Shown: positions 51,633-60,349 of the stretch, one piece after another
Layout of the letters: each line of letters starts with the position of its first letter
How positions within the stretch are numbered: the first letter of the stretch is position 1
Assembly (NCBI GenBank): GCA_964473555.1
Contig: CAYYPL010000007.1
Coordinates: forward strand, 119,043 to 183,042
Length of the DNA stretch: 64,000 nt
Direction of reading: 5' to 3'
Origin: UBA11400 sp964473555
Lineage (GTDB): Bacteria > Bacteroidota > Rhodothermia > Balneolales > HLUCCA01
Translations under genes and position numbers: made by a program
The notes under the pieces: model-generated
Databases searched by the model: none
The model's input: only the letters and a program-made list of their open reading frames with translations
Told to the model about the DNA's origin: nothing

Positions 51633-52772
51633 TTATTTCACTAACTCTTTGATGCACTTTAAAACTGTATCAATTTCAATATAGTTGTTGTATTTTCCTA
51701 ACGAAAAACGAAGTGAGGCAAAAGCTTCATCGTCTGATAGTCCCATTGCTCTCAAAACATGTGAAGGTTCCACAATAGCAGATGAACAAGCTGACCCGTT
51801 TGATACCGCTACATTCTTCATTCTTCCAATTAAAATATTAGCATCTTGACCTATTAAACATATATTTGTTGTATTAAAAATTCTGCTATCTGAATCTCCA
51901 TTTAGAAAGGTGTTGGGTAATTTTAATAGCTCTTTTTCTAGGTAATCTCGCATTGCTTTGATGTTAGTTTGATTACTTTCCATTTCTGATTGAGCAATTT
52001 CACATGCTTTTCCTAAAGCAATTATACCAGGAACATTCAAAGTTCCGCTTCTAAGACCTTGTTCGTGACCTCCACCATGGATTTGAGGAGTTAATGAGAC
52101 TTTCTTCTCTCTATGTCTAACATACAAAGCCCCAATACCTTTCGGCGCATACATTTTATGTCCACTAAAACACATCAAATCTATTCCTAAATCATCTACA
52201 TCCACTGCAATCTTGCCAACCGCTTGAGTTGCATCAGTCATAAAGTAAGCTCCATAATTATGGGCTATCTTCGAGATCTCTTTTATTGGTTGAATTACCC
52301 CAGTTTCATTATTTACATACATCACTGATACAAGAATTGTATCGGATGTTACAGCTTTTACAAGCTCTGACAAATTAATCAATCCATTCTCATGAACTGG
52401 TAAATAAGTTACCTCGAAACCTCTATTCTCTAATTCTTTACAAGTATCTATAACGGCTTTGTGTTCCGAAGAAACTGTTACTAAATGTTTACCTTTTATT
52501 TTGTATTTCTCTGTAATACCCTTCAGAACTGTGTTAATGGCTTCGGTAGCACCGCTAGTAAAAATGATTTCTTTAGGTTCACATCCTATTAAGTCAGCAA
52601 TACTAATCCTTGATTTTTCGATATCCTCGTTGATTAAATATCCGAGATAGTGTGAGCTACTTGGATTTGCAAAATTCTCTCTTAAGTATGGCAACATTGC
52701 CTCAAGCACCCTCGGTTCAACAGGGGTGGTGGAGTTATAGTCAAGATATATGACCGATTCATTAAACACCAT
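51633..52772 (-). CDS. sspA: Cysteine desulfurase, SspA-like
   Basis: 379 residues. Class V aminotransferase fold; PLP lysine in SGHK (Lys 206), catalytic Cys 329 in NGSACSS, and FTSGATEAIN and DATQAVG phosphate/PLP contacts. It supplies persulfide sulfur for DNA phosphorothioation. Lies between the kinase gene (11-nt overlap) and the helicase gene, away from sspBCD. It could also be a generic IscS/NifS, but location inside the operon favours a dedicated role. Confidence 0.88.
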   Translation of the reverse strand: MVFNESVIYLDYNSTTPVEPRVLEAMLPYLRENFANPSSSHYLGYLINEDIEKSRISIADLIGCEPKEIIFTSGATEAINTVLKGITEKYKIKGKHLVTVSSEHKAVIDTCKELENRGFEVTYLPVHENGLINLSELVKAVTSDTILVSVMYVNNETGVIQPIKEISKIAHNYGAYFMTDATQAVGKIAVDVDDLGIDLMCFSGHKMYAPKGIGALYVRHREKKVSLTPQIHGGGHEQGLRSGTLNVPGIIALGKACEIAQSEMESNQTNIKAMRDYLEKELLKLPNTFLNGDSDSRIFNTTNICLIGQDANILIGRMKNVAVSNGSACSSAIVEPSHVLRAMGLSDDEAFASLRFSLGKYNNYIEIDTVLKCIKELVK

Positions 52773-53667
52773 ATTTGATTTTCAATGGTTCTAGTAGATC
52801 TTCAAGTGCTTCAATTGAAGGACGTCTAGATTTTTGGTATTGAAGCATAGAAAAAATAATTTGATAAATATCATTTTCACCAACTTCATAATCGTCTAAT
52901 AGTATTTGGCCTAAAGGTAAGTTTCCTTGAAAAACATACCAAAAAAGCTTCCCCAGTTGAAAAATATCAGAGCCCTCATTAATATCACAGTCATAACTGT
53001 ATAAGATATCTTTTTTATTTGTTAGCATTTTATTAGTTGCCTCAGGTGAAAGCCACCCAATTGGGCCAATTTTTTCGTTTACCCAATCTACTCTATTGTC
53101 ATCACTTCGAAATCTAACTAATCCCAAATCACCAATTTTAAACTCGCCATTTATAAATAATACGTTATCGTGTTTTATGTCGCGGTGATAAATACCTAAA
53201 CTGTGCAGTTGTTTAATTCCATTTAGTATATTGACACAAAATGTCAACTTCTGATTTGGTGTAAAATCAAATCTATTCTCTTCAAGATACGTAGCTAAAT
53301 CACCGTCAGCTTTTTCCATTATAAAATACAAGAAATCATCTCCATCTATCTCGACTACCCCATCCTTAAAGAAGCCAACTACATTTCTAAGTTTGTTACT
53401 TTTTGCTTTCTTAAACGCTTTAATCTCTCTTGTAAATCTTTTTATTCTACCATTATTACCACGAGAAAGAGGAGATTTACAAATCTTAATTACTTTATCT
53501 TCAGAATCACCACTTGGGTCGTTAATAATAAACAAATTAGAGCTAGAACCTTTAGAATTTTTATACTTACCGCTAAGAGGCAAAATTTTAAAGTCTTCAT
53601 TATCAAGAGTAACGAAACTTCCTTCGTCGTAGTCGTCTAGTTTTATATCATTACCATCAAATCTCAT
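52762..53667 (-). CDS. Ser/Thr protein kinase
   Basis: 301 residues, soluble, complete kinase domain: VIKICK (Lys 61), Glu in REIKAF (about 81), HRDIKHDNVL (161-170), DLG in place of DFG (180-182), WLSPEA in place of APE, DIFQLGKLFWYVFQGNLP and RRPSIEAL at the end. All catalytic residues are present, so it should be active. Overlaps DUF262 by ATGA and sspA by 11 nt, so it is an integral operon member. Kinases of this type are not part of the standard SspABCD set; it may sense infection or control the effectors. Confidence 0.9.
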   Translation of the reverse strand: MRFDGNDIKLDDYDEGSFVTLDNEDFKILPLSGKYKNSKGSSSNLFIINDPSGDSEDKVIKICKSPLSRGNNGRIKRFTREIKAFKKAKSNKLRNVVGFFKDGVVEIDGDDFLYFIMEKADGDLATYLEENRFDFTPNQKLTFCVNILNGIKQLHSLGIYHRDIKHDNVLFINGEFKIGDLGLVRFRSDDNRVDWVNEKIGPIGWLSPEATNKMLTNKKDILYSYDCDINEGSDIFQLGKLFWYVFQGNLPLGQILLDDYEVGENDIYQIIFSMLQYQKSRRPSIEALEDLLEPLKIKYGV

Positions 53668-54761
53668 TTCACAAATTCTATTTTTTTATGATTGACGATA
53701 TACTTCAGATTTATTGTGAAATATGACTTTAAGTGTTTGAGATTTCTATCATTAAAATGGTAGAAATTCATTATATCATTTTGAATACTATTCGGTTCGC
53801 CTGAACTATTTGTTAAAAGTAATTGAAAAAACCTAAGTCTGTTTTCTCGGGCTAATTTCGAATTAGACTGTGTAACACAGTTACGTGCATACTCCTTAAG
53901 CGCTTCACATTTGTCTTGAGTTGGTTTAATATCTGTGCCAATTAAAACCAATAACCTATAGAAATATTCTAATTCAAACTCATCATAAGGTGAATAATTC
54001 AGTATAAAATCAAACAACGTGTAAAAGTCATTTCGTTGTTTATATCTTGTTCTCGTTAATGGATATATAGCATTTAATAGATGAATTTTGTCAATTACAT
54101 AATTAAATTTTCGGTGAAGTTCTATATATAAATCATTAGAAATGTCTTTCTCATAATAATCATCTAAGGCTCCTTTCTTTTCAACGTGCCCATCTTTAAT
54201 TAAGACAAGTAATTCTGAGATAAACTCCTTATCATTCATTCTTTTCAATGAACTTCCTGAAAACAAATTTAAAGATGTAACTTTTGTGGATTCGGCTAAT
54301 TCATTGACAAGTTTCAATATTTTTGTAGAATAGAAGTCTGCTTTTCTTACCTCAGGTTTATTTAGGTGAATTCCAGTTTTATTTACCAAAGCATAAAATT
54401 TTTCTATTGATTCTCCCTCAATATCATGAATGATTGTAATTGGAAAGGTAAAGTCGAGAAATTCAGGATGTGTTTCTTTGGAAAACAATCGACCTTGAAA
54501 ATCCTTGAAGCTTTTGTTTAAAAATCCAATTATTGTTCTTGATCTTTGTTGACCATCTACCATTTCAAATTTATTTTTTTCTTTTTCAAGTAGAAAAAAA
54601 TTTGGAATGGGAATCTTTTTATTAATTGAGTCAATTAGAGTTTGTTGATCTTCAGTAGACCAAATGAAATTTCTCTGATATGGTGGACTCAAACTTAGTT
54701 TCCCATTCTGAAATGTAGAAACCAACTTTTTTATAGACCATTCTGTGATTGTGAATTTCAT
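53664..54761 (-). CDS. DUF262 protein, SspE N-domain-like without HNH
   Basis: 365 residues from the ATG at 54761. A longer frame opens at 54812 but is a shadow of the sspD 3' end. DUF262 hallmarks: LSPPYQRNFIWS (about 24-35) and VDGQQRSRTI (about 68-77); these bind/hydrolyse nucleotide in SspE and GmrS. SspE and GmrSD add a C-terminal HNH (DUF1524) nuclease, not seen here: the rest is helical and ends KYIVNHKKIEFVK. It may therefore sense modification and rely on a separate nuclease. Confidence 0.85.
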   Translation of the reverse strand: MKFTITEWSIKKLVSTFQNGKLSLSPPYQRNFIWSTEDQQTLIDSINKKIPIPNFFLLEKEKNKFEMVDGQQRSRTIIGFLNKSFKDFQGRLFSKETHPEFLDFTFPITIIHDIEGESIEKFYALVNKTGIHLNKPEVRKADFYSTKILKLVNELAESTKVTSLNLFSGSSLKRMNDKEFISELLVLIKDGHVEKKGALDDYYEKDISNDLYIELHRKFNYVIDKIHLLNAIYPLTRTRYKQRNDFYTLFDFILNYSPYDEFELEYFYRLLVLIGTDIKPTQDKCEALKEYARNCVTQSNSKLARENRLRFFQLLLTNSSGEPNSIQNDIMNFYHFNDRNLKHLKSYFTINLKYIVNHKKIEFVK

Positions 54762-54771
54762 AAATGTAAAT

Positions 54772-55875
54772 TTAAATAAAACAAGCAGCGCATCCCTCAG
54801 CTTCGGCATCATCTAAGATGTCAATCAGATAGGAAGATTTCGCGTTAGATTTTCTTTCCATTCTCTTTACATACTCAGACTTTATCTGAGCCATTCGATC
54901 TGGCTGGATTATTTCTTCCAAACTTTCATGCTGACCCCAAGTGTAGCCATCTTTTTCATAGTCCATGGCTTTCTTGTAAAGCTCAGGATGTTGCTCGTAC
55001 AACCAAACCCATTCAATTTTCTGTTGAAAAAAACAGAAATAACACCCTGATCGACTTCTAGCGTATTGGCCTGTTTTGCCTTCAATTTCAAAGTCAACCT
55101 TCTTGTAATAAGCCGGTACGCCGACCCCACTTACTTCTAATATCTTGAATACATCATCCCGGACAATAATATCTTCGTTGTCCAAAAGTGGGAAAGTAGA
55201 TTCAGCCGCTAGGGGATACTCTGTTGACTTCAAGAATTCAAAAACGAGATGGTTAAATCCCTTAATATTAGCGTCGAGTAAAGAATTGAGTTTTTGATCA
55301 ATCGTGAAAGAAGAGTCAATTTTTCTTGTAATAGTCTGTATCGCTTTCTCCTGATGCTGTCCAAAATCTACATCTTTTGATATTGATAACAGTTGCTCCA
55401 AATTCTGGTTGGCTAGCATCATCGTTACAACATCTTGACTCCAAATATTTCTTCTAAAGGGAAAAATAGATTGAATATTCTTTTTCGTGGAAATGTATCC
55501 TTCTCTTTCTTCATCACCTCGGATCCCTACATAAGAAATCACTGGGTCTGTACCAACATAGTTCTCGAAAGGCTCAAGCTTCAGTTTCTTTGTACACCAT
55601 CGAGCATTCGAAGATGGTAAAAAACCACCATACATTTTTAAAAAATGGTCAAAAGGGTCTTCTGAACTATTTTCAGCTCCTTGTAGAAGATTGATTTTAA
55701 TTCCGAGATATACCTCTAAATTTCGTATTAGTTGGTATGTTTCGTCAAGTTCTTTTCCAGTGTCGCAGGTGTATAACTCTAAATCTATCGATGGGTATTT
55801 TGTCTTTACATAGATAGCTAGTGCGGCACTATCTTTTCCACCAGAAATGCCCAGTACGTGTCTTACTTTACTCAT
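54772..55875 (-). CDS. sspD: PAPS reductase-like ATP pyrophosphatase, SspD-like
   Basis: 367 residues. SGGKDSAA (11-18) is the PP-loop that adenylates the DNA backbone oxygen or sulfur carrier. CTKKLK and YVGIRGDEER are family-typical, with CYFCFFQQK in the second half as a likely Fe-S/thiol site, and a C-terminal CAACFI. Homologous to DndC and SspD. Overlaps sspC by 8 nt. SspD is preferred because the neighbours are SspB and SspC, not DndB, DndD and DndE. Confidence 0.87.
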   Translation of the reverse strand: MSKVRHVLGISGGKDSAALAIYVKTKYPSIDLELYTCDTGKELDETYQLIRNLEVYLGIKINLLQGAENSSEDPFDHFLKMYGGFLPSSNARWCTKKLKLEPFENYVGTDPVISYVGIRGDEEREGYISTKKNIQSIFPFRRNIWSQDVVTMMLANQNLEQLLSISKDVDFGQHQEKAIQTITRKIDSSFTIDQKLNSLLDANIKGFNHLVFEFLKSTEYPLAAESTFPLLDNEDIIVRDDVFKILEVSGVGVPAYYKKVDFEIEGKTGQYARSRSGCYFCFFQQKIEWVWLYEQHPELYKKAMDYEKDGYTWGQHESLEEIIQPDRMAQIKSEYVKRMERKSNAKSSYLIDILDDAEAEGCAACFI

Positions 55876-58800
55876 CTAATAATTCCTTTAAAAGGTTTAT
55901 TACTGCTGAAATATTTGAAGTTTTGTCTTTACCTAAATTATTTTTTAACTCTTGTTTCAACTGAGTTATTTCTGCTTTCTTACTTTTCGGTATTCTAACA
56001 ACCTTAGGATCAATTTTGCTGAAAAACGAGTCAATCTTAACACTAATTACTTCTTCATTGCTTTCATCAATATCAGATTTTGAAATCTTAGTTAAACTAT
56101 CCAACTCCAAAATCATAGACTTGAATTTCTCATATAGCATGATTTCGTCTTCATCAGAAAACATCTCCAATGTGCGTCCAGAGACAGATTGCGCTATTGA
56201 GTTTAACCAAGCTTTCCTGTCATCTAGGATTGAATCAATTCGCTGAACAAATGTTTTTTGATTACTCAAAAGCATATGCTTTTTCAGCTTTTTAAATCGT
56301 TTTTGCAAACGAGCTTTATAGACTTCAAAATCAACTTTTTCGCCAATAATCTCAGAACAAATAAACTCTTCAAATCTTTTTACAAGTTCATCATAAGCGG
56401 TTCTTAACTCTCGAACTGCATCCTGTAGTTTTACAGTGTACTGCTGTAGTTTTGCTTGGTCGCTTTGAAGTGTATTTAATGTAAATCCTAATGCATTTGG
56501 AAATGACTCGAAGAAAATTCGCTCAGGGTCTTTTCCTTTGGTGATTGCATCTCTCACTTGAATTGCTGTAGGGGATAACCTTTTCGTGTTTTTAGTGTAT
56601 TCAGGAAGTTGCTTGTAGAAAACGATAAATGGTTTAATCGTTTCAATAAATGAATTATTGTCAAACTTGATATCCGTAGACTGGTTCAAAAATTTACGAT
56701 AGCTATTAAAGATATCTAGCTTAACCCCTTCGACATCAAAAGATTTGACTAAATACTTGTTAGGTTCTTTTGCAAGCAGTTGTAAATTGTCATCAGTCAG
56801 GTTTGGTATATAGCTATCATCTTTAAAAATTGCGATATCGTCACGCTTAAGAAAAATAAAGGTTGCTACCCAAAAGTCAATTAACCCTTGCTTTAGTTTG
56901 AAAGGTCGCTTACTGAGAATCTTTGATAGATCAGAAACTTTTAGTTCTTCAGATTTTGCGCTCTTTAGAAAATTTTCTGAAGCTTCCCAAAGTGGGTAAA
57001 AGGTTGAATTTTCATGAACTTTTAGAATATCATTTGGATTATTCCGCAAAGGTGAAAGGTTATTCTCCTTTAGCAATGACAGAAAGATTGTTTTCTCTGG
57101 TGGAAATGTAGAATCATCAAATCCTAGATTCTCAACATCCCAATTATTAGCTAATGCCTTTAGATAGTTGCGTTTCGCTGTATGAATTGACGTGGAAATC
57201 TTATGCTTATTTACAAGCTCATTTTTAAACACAGGTGTTTTGTCATATACAATTCTGCAGGCTTGCGAGAGCAACTTATTAAAATCGCTTTTACTCGAAA
57301 CAGTCTTTTTTTCTCCATTGAAATACCATTTTACTACTTCACATCCTGAGAAGATGCTTTGAGTAATGTAATAGTTGAGTAATCGAGTTTGTGAATCTAC
57401 AATATTTTCTAGTTCTCGTTTTGCAACCTTATCGCTTTCATTCTCCTTAATTACTTTTTGAATTTTTTCGATTTCGAAAAGTAAACTCTTGATTTCTATT
57501 GAGTTCTTAAACAAACAATAAATTATAGCCTCTTTCTGAAGTTCAGATTTAGTTTGTAAATCAGAATCGCTTAAGTCTTCATTGAAAATTAAGTTAACAA
57601 AGCCATCAATTTCGTCTTCAGGAACATCATTTATAGGTTCATCCGAAATTCTAAATTCGAAGTATCTAGGGGTACCTGTTTCATAGGAGTATTGCTTTGC
57701 AAATACAGGACTAAAGTTAAAATGTCTCTTTAAAAGTGTAGTAACATCGCCAACTTCTGTAATTTTATTTCCAGCATCAATTATAGCTGACTCTATATCT
57801 AGATCGGTGCCTTCGAATAGAATAAATCTTCTACTATGCGCTCTGTAGCGAATGATGTGTTTTGATTCTAACTCTTTAATCAACTCATCAGAGGATGATA
57901 TTCCACAACAGATCTGTAAATAGCTTCTTAAAAAATCCCTGTCAAGCTTTGAGCCTTTTGCCGAAAAAGTGTTTAATAGACCGATTACCTTAACAATTTT
58001 CATGTAATCACTTACCGAAGAATCGAACGCTCTTTCAACAGCATCAATTGCCGTGCGAATTGAACTCCAATCAGTAAAATCAGGATTATACCTCGAAGTC
58101 AAAAAGGAGTAAAAGTTGAAGTTTAAATAGTCGTATACATTACTGAGATTATAGAATGGGGAAACCTTCTGATCAAATTTCGAAATCCCTGTATGATCTG
58201 TTGATTCTAAAAATGAAAAAAGAGACCGTTCATTTTGACCATATCGCTGTAGAGAGAGTGTCAAAATGTTCGCAGCTAGCATGTCAAGAGGATATAATTT
58301 TGTGGCTATATCTTCAAGAAAGTCATTGTTAAAGTCAAAAGCCTTAGTCTGTTTCGCAATTTTAAGGCACTTTTCTACAATCGATTTATCAACTTTATCT
58401 TTAAAATTCACAGATACATGTTCAGCAGCTAAGTAAAGTAGTTGCTCAACGGGTTCGTTGAATGTTATTTCTCGAAAACGTCCTTTAACCTTAATCCACT
58501 CTTGTTTCTGAGTAGTGCTTAACGAATATGCATATGACTCTAGGCTCTGATGAACTGTAGTAATCAAAACAATATTGTACTTCGGGTTATTGCAAAACTC
58601 GGCAAGTTGCTGAATGAAGTATAACTCGTTTTCGGGATTGTACTTGCTTGCATACTCTAGAAACTTTCCAAATTCATCAATTAGTACGAATAGAATCTTA
58701 TTCTCACTCTTGATAGAATAATATCTATTGAATATTTCAGAAAATATGTTCTCATGTTTGTTTTTAGAGGTATTTACTTCGAAAATTTCAGCAAATTGTT

Positions 58801-59089
58801 CTACAATAGAATTGTATGACCCGATTATTTTTATGAAGTCAACTTGTGGGTCAGCAGAGAAATTTGGATTAAAGTAACGTTTTGTACCATTCATGCTTTG
58901 CTCTAATGCCAACAAAAACGATGACTTACCTGTACCATAAGTCCCAACTAAATTGAAAGATCGCACTCCTTTTTTGAAGTCATTAACTATTTGTCCAATA
59001 ACCCGCCTTGAGTTAGGTGTAGGTATATAATTAAAAGCCCTCTCCGTGTCTCTAATTATATTGACTGATGTCGTGAAATTATTCTCCAT
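55868..59089 (-). CDS. sspC: Large P-loop ATPase, SspC-like
   Basis: 1,073 residues. Walker A GTYGTGKS (49-56), Walker B ILFVLIDEFGKF (132-142, DE at 138-139) and sensor-like NIVLITTVHQS. The rest is helical with acidic/lysine-rich stretches. In Ssp systems SspC is the ATPase coupling SspB and SspD. It resembles the BREX BrxC type in general layout, but the immediate DUF4007 and sspD neighbours decide for SspC. Its ATG lies inside the sspB stop region (11-nt overlap). Confidence 0.8.
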   Translation of the reverse strand: MENNFTTSVNIIRDTERAFNYIPTPNSRRVIGQIVNDFKKGVRSFNLVGTYGTGKSSFLLALEQSMNGTKRYFNPNFSADPQVDFIKIIGSYNSIVEQFAEIFEVNTSKNKHENIFSEIFNRYYSIKSENKILFVLIDEFGKFLEYASKYNPENELYFIQQLAEFCNNPKYNIVLITTVHQSLESYAYSLSTTQKQEWIKVKGRFREITFNEPVEQLLYLAAEHVSVNFKDKVDKSIVEKCLKIAKQTKAFDFNNDFLEDIATKLYPLDMLAANILTLSLQRYGQNERSLFSFLESTDHTGISKFDQKVSPFYNLSNVYDYLNFNFYSFLTSRYNPDFTDWSSIRTAIDAVERAFDSSVSDYMKIVKVIGLLNTFSAKGSKLDRDFLRSYLQICCGISSSDELIKELESKHIIRYRAHSRRFILFEGTDLDIESAIIDAGNKITEVGDVTTLLKRHFNFSPVFAKQYSYETGTPRYFEFRISDEPINDVPEDEIDGFVNLIFNEDLSDSDLQTKSELQKEAIIYCLFKNSIEIKSLLFEIEKIQKVIKENESDKVAKRELENIVDSQTRLLNYYITQSIFSGCEVVKWYFNGEKKTVSSKSDFNKLLSQACRIVYDKTPVFKNELVNKHKISTSIHTAKRNYLKALANNWDVENLGFDDSTFPPEKTIFLSLLKENNLSPLRNNPNDILKVHENSTFYPLWEASENFLKSAKSEELKVSDLSKILSKRPFKLKQGLIDFWVATFIFLKRDDIAIFKDDSYIPNLTDDNLQLLAKEPNKYLVKSFDVEGVKLDIFNSYRKFLNQSTDIKFDNNSFIETIKPFIVFYKQLPEYTKNTKRLSPTAIQVRDAITKGKDPERIFFESFPNALGFTLNTLQSDQAKLQQYTVKLQDAVRELRTAYDELVKRFEEFICSEIIGEKVDFEVYKARLQKRFKKLKKHMLLSNQKTFVQRIDSILDDRKAWLNSIAQSVSGRTLEMFSDEDEIMLYEKFKSMILELDSLTKISKSDIDESNEEVISVKIDSFFSKIDPKVVRIPKSKKAEITQLKQELKNNLGKDKTSNISAVINLLKELLDE

Positions 59090-59963
59090 AGTAGCGTTCT
59101 AAAATCGAATAAGCGTTGGGTTTGGACTTAAATTGGAGTTCCTTGATTCCTGCATGATCTGTGTAGGTAATGTCTTTATTTTTACTAACAATTTCAGCAA
59201 TTTTGTTCGTCAATCCGGTGCGATTTAATGCAAAAATAGATCCTGGACTATTGAAGTCATGCTCTAATGAATTAAGATTTATTGAATTTCCGAAGTTCGC
59301 ATTATCTAAAATGGAAAAAAGTAAAACAGCCTCAGGTAAAGTGTCACGTTCGTTGTTTTCTATAAAAAACTGTAGGTTTTTTCCACTTCCCATTGTTTTG
59401 AGAAAGTCAAGCTCTGATAGTACACCCTGGTAACTATCTTCTATGCTTTTACTTTCAGTATCATTCTTATATGTATTAGTAAAAACTATAAAATCTTTCG
59501 CAACTGTGTTTTCATTAAAGCTTAAATCCGAATTAGCCTCACTTATTCGTCTAATGAAATTGACGAACGTTTCTTTAGTGAAGTAGAGCTTCTCTTTTCT
59601 CAACTGATTGATGATTATGCTATAAATGGATGCATGTCCGGTCTTGACTAGCTGATAATGCAATAACCATAAAGAAGCATCATCTTCCAAAAATGGATCA
59701 AAACCATTCTGGTCATCTAGTAATCGTTTACCAAATTCGGTTGGGAGATCAATACTGTCAATTATATTAAATGCTTTCATCCAAAAGCGAATTGACGAAA
59801 CCATATTTTTCCCCACACCAAGCTTAATTATCGCGTCTGCATCATTGAAACTATGCCCGTCCTTTATAAAGTCATATCCTTTCTTTAACCAAAGTTGTCT
59901 ACAGTGGAAAGAATCATGACCAGAGAAAGTTGGTTTTGATGATATCAGGAGTTCAGAAAACAT
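59079..59963 (-). CDS. sspB: DUF4007 protein, SspB-like DNA nickase
   Basis: 294 residues from the ATG at 59963; a TTG 9 nt upstream is less likely. DUF4007 features: TFSGHDSFHCRQLWLKKGYDF (about 11-31, shown in two pieces TFSGHDSF and WLKKGYDF), AIIKLGVGKNMVSSIRFWMKAF, DASLWLLHYQL and ALNRTGLTNKIAEIV. In Ssp systems this protein nicks one strand so that sulfur can be added. First gene of the operon. A motif shared with the next upstream helicase gene lies at 60111-60132. Confidence 0.87.
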   Translation of the reverse strand: MFSELLISSKPTFSGHDSFHCRQLWLKKGYDFIKDGHSFNDADAIIKLGVGKNMVSSIRFWMKAFNIIDSIDLPTEFGKRLLDDQNGFDPFLEDDASLWLLHYQLVKTGHASIYSIIINQLRKEKLYFTKETFVNFIRRISEANSDLSFNENTVAKDFIVFTNTYKNDTESKSIEDSYQGVLSELDFLKTMGSGKNLQFFIENNERDTLPEAVLLFSILDNANFGNSINLNSLEHDFNSPGSIFALNRTGLTNKIAEIVSKNKDITYTDHAGIKELQFKSKPNAYSILERYYGE

Positions 59964-60349
59964 TTGAATCAATTATGATGAAACGTAAGTTTAAGTGCCG
60001 ATTTCAAGATTAAAATTATAATCATTAAATGCCTATAAAGATATTACAAGATTCAGCACGAATTAATGTCAGTTCTCTTTAGGATCATATTAATTTCATC
60101 AAACATCAAGGTTGATTGACACAAAATGACAGAGTTTTATTACTATAAATGTGTGTAACTTTTCAATAATTCTTTAATTAACTAAGAATTCTGAGTCAAT
60201 GATTTACCGCAGGTTGATTGGCACTTTGACTGACCTGATTCTATCGAAACATTTCAGATCTCTTTTAAGTCGGTATTTATTTGCATGAGTTTTCATGTGT
60301 GTTTTATCAATCAATTAAAGTTTCTATCAACTCATGTGTTCCACCGCAC
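59964..60349. other. 386-bp regulatory gap with shared motif copies
   Basis: No gene. AT-rich. Two related motifs: GTTGATTGACAC...TGACAG at 60111-60132 and GTTGATTGGCACTTTGACTG from 60213. On the minus strand these lie upstream of sspB and read TGTCAATCAAC, with TGTCA repeated directly. A third copy is upstream of the next helicase gene at 63689. Confidence 0.5.

Noticed and set aside
46513..59963. Dnd (DndABCDE) system or BREX
   Set aside because: No DndB or DndE was seen and DUF4007 is present, which points to Ssp. The SMC-like protein resembles DndD in shape only. The large ATPase resembles BrxC in outline, but no PglX, PglZ or BrxA/B is present.
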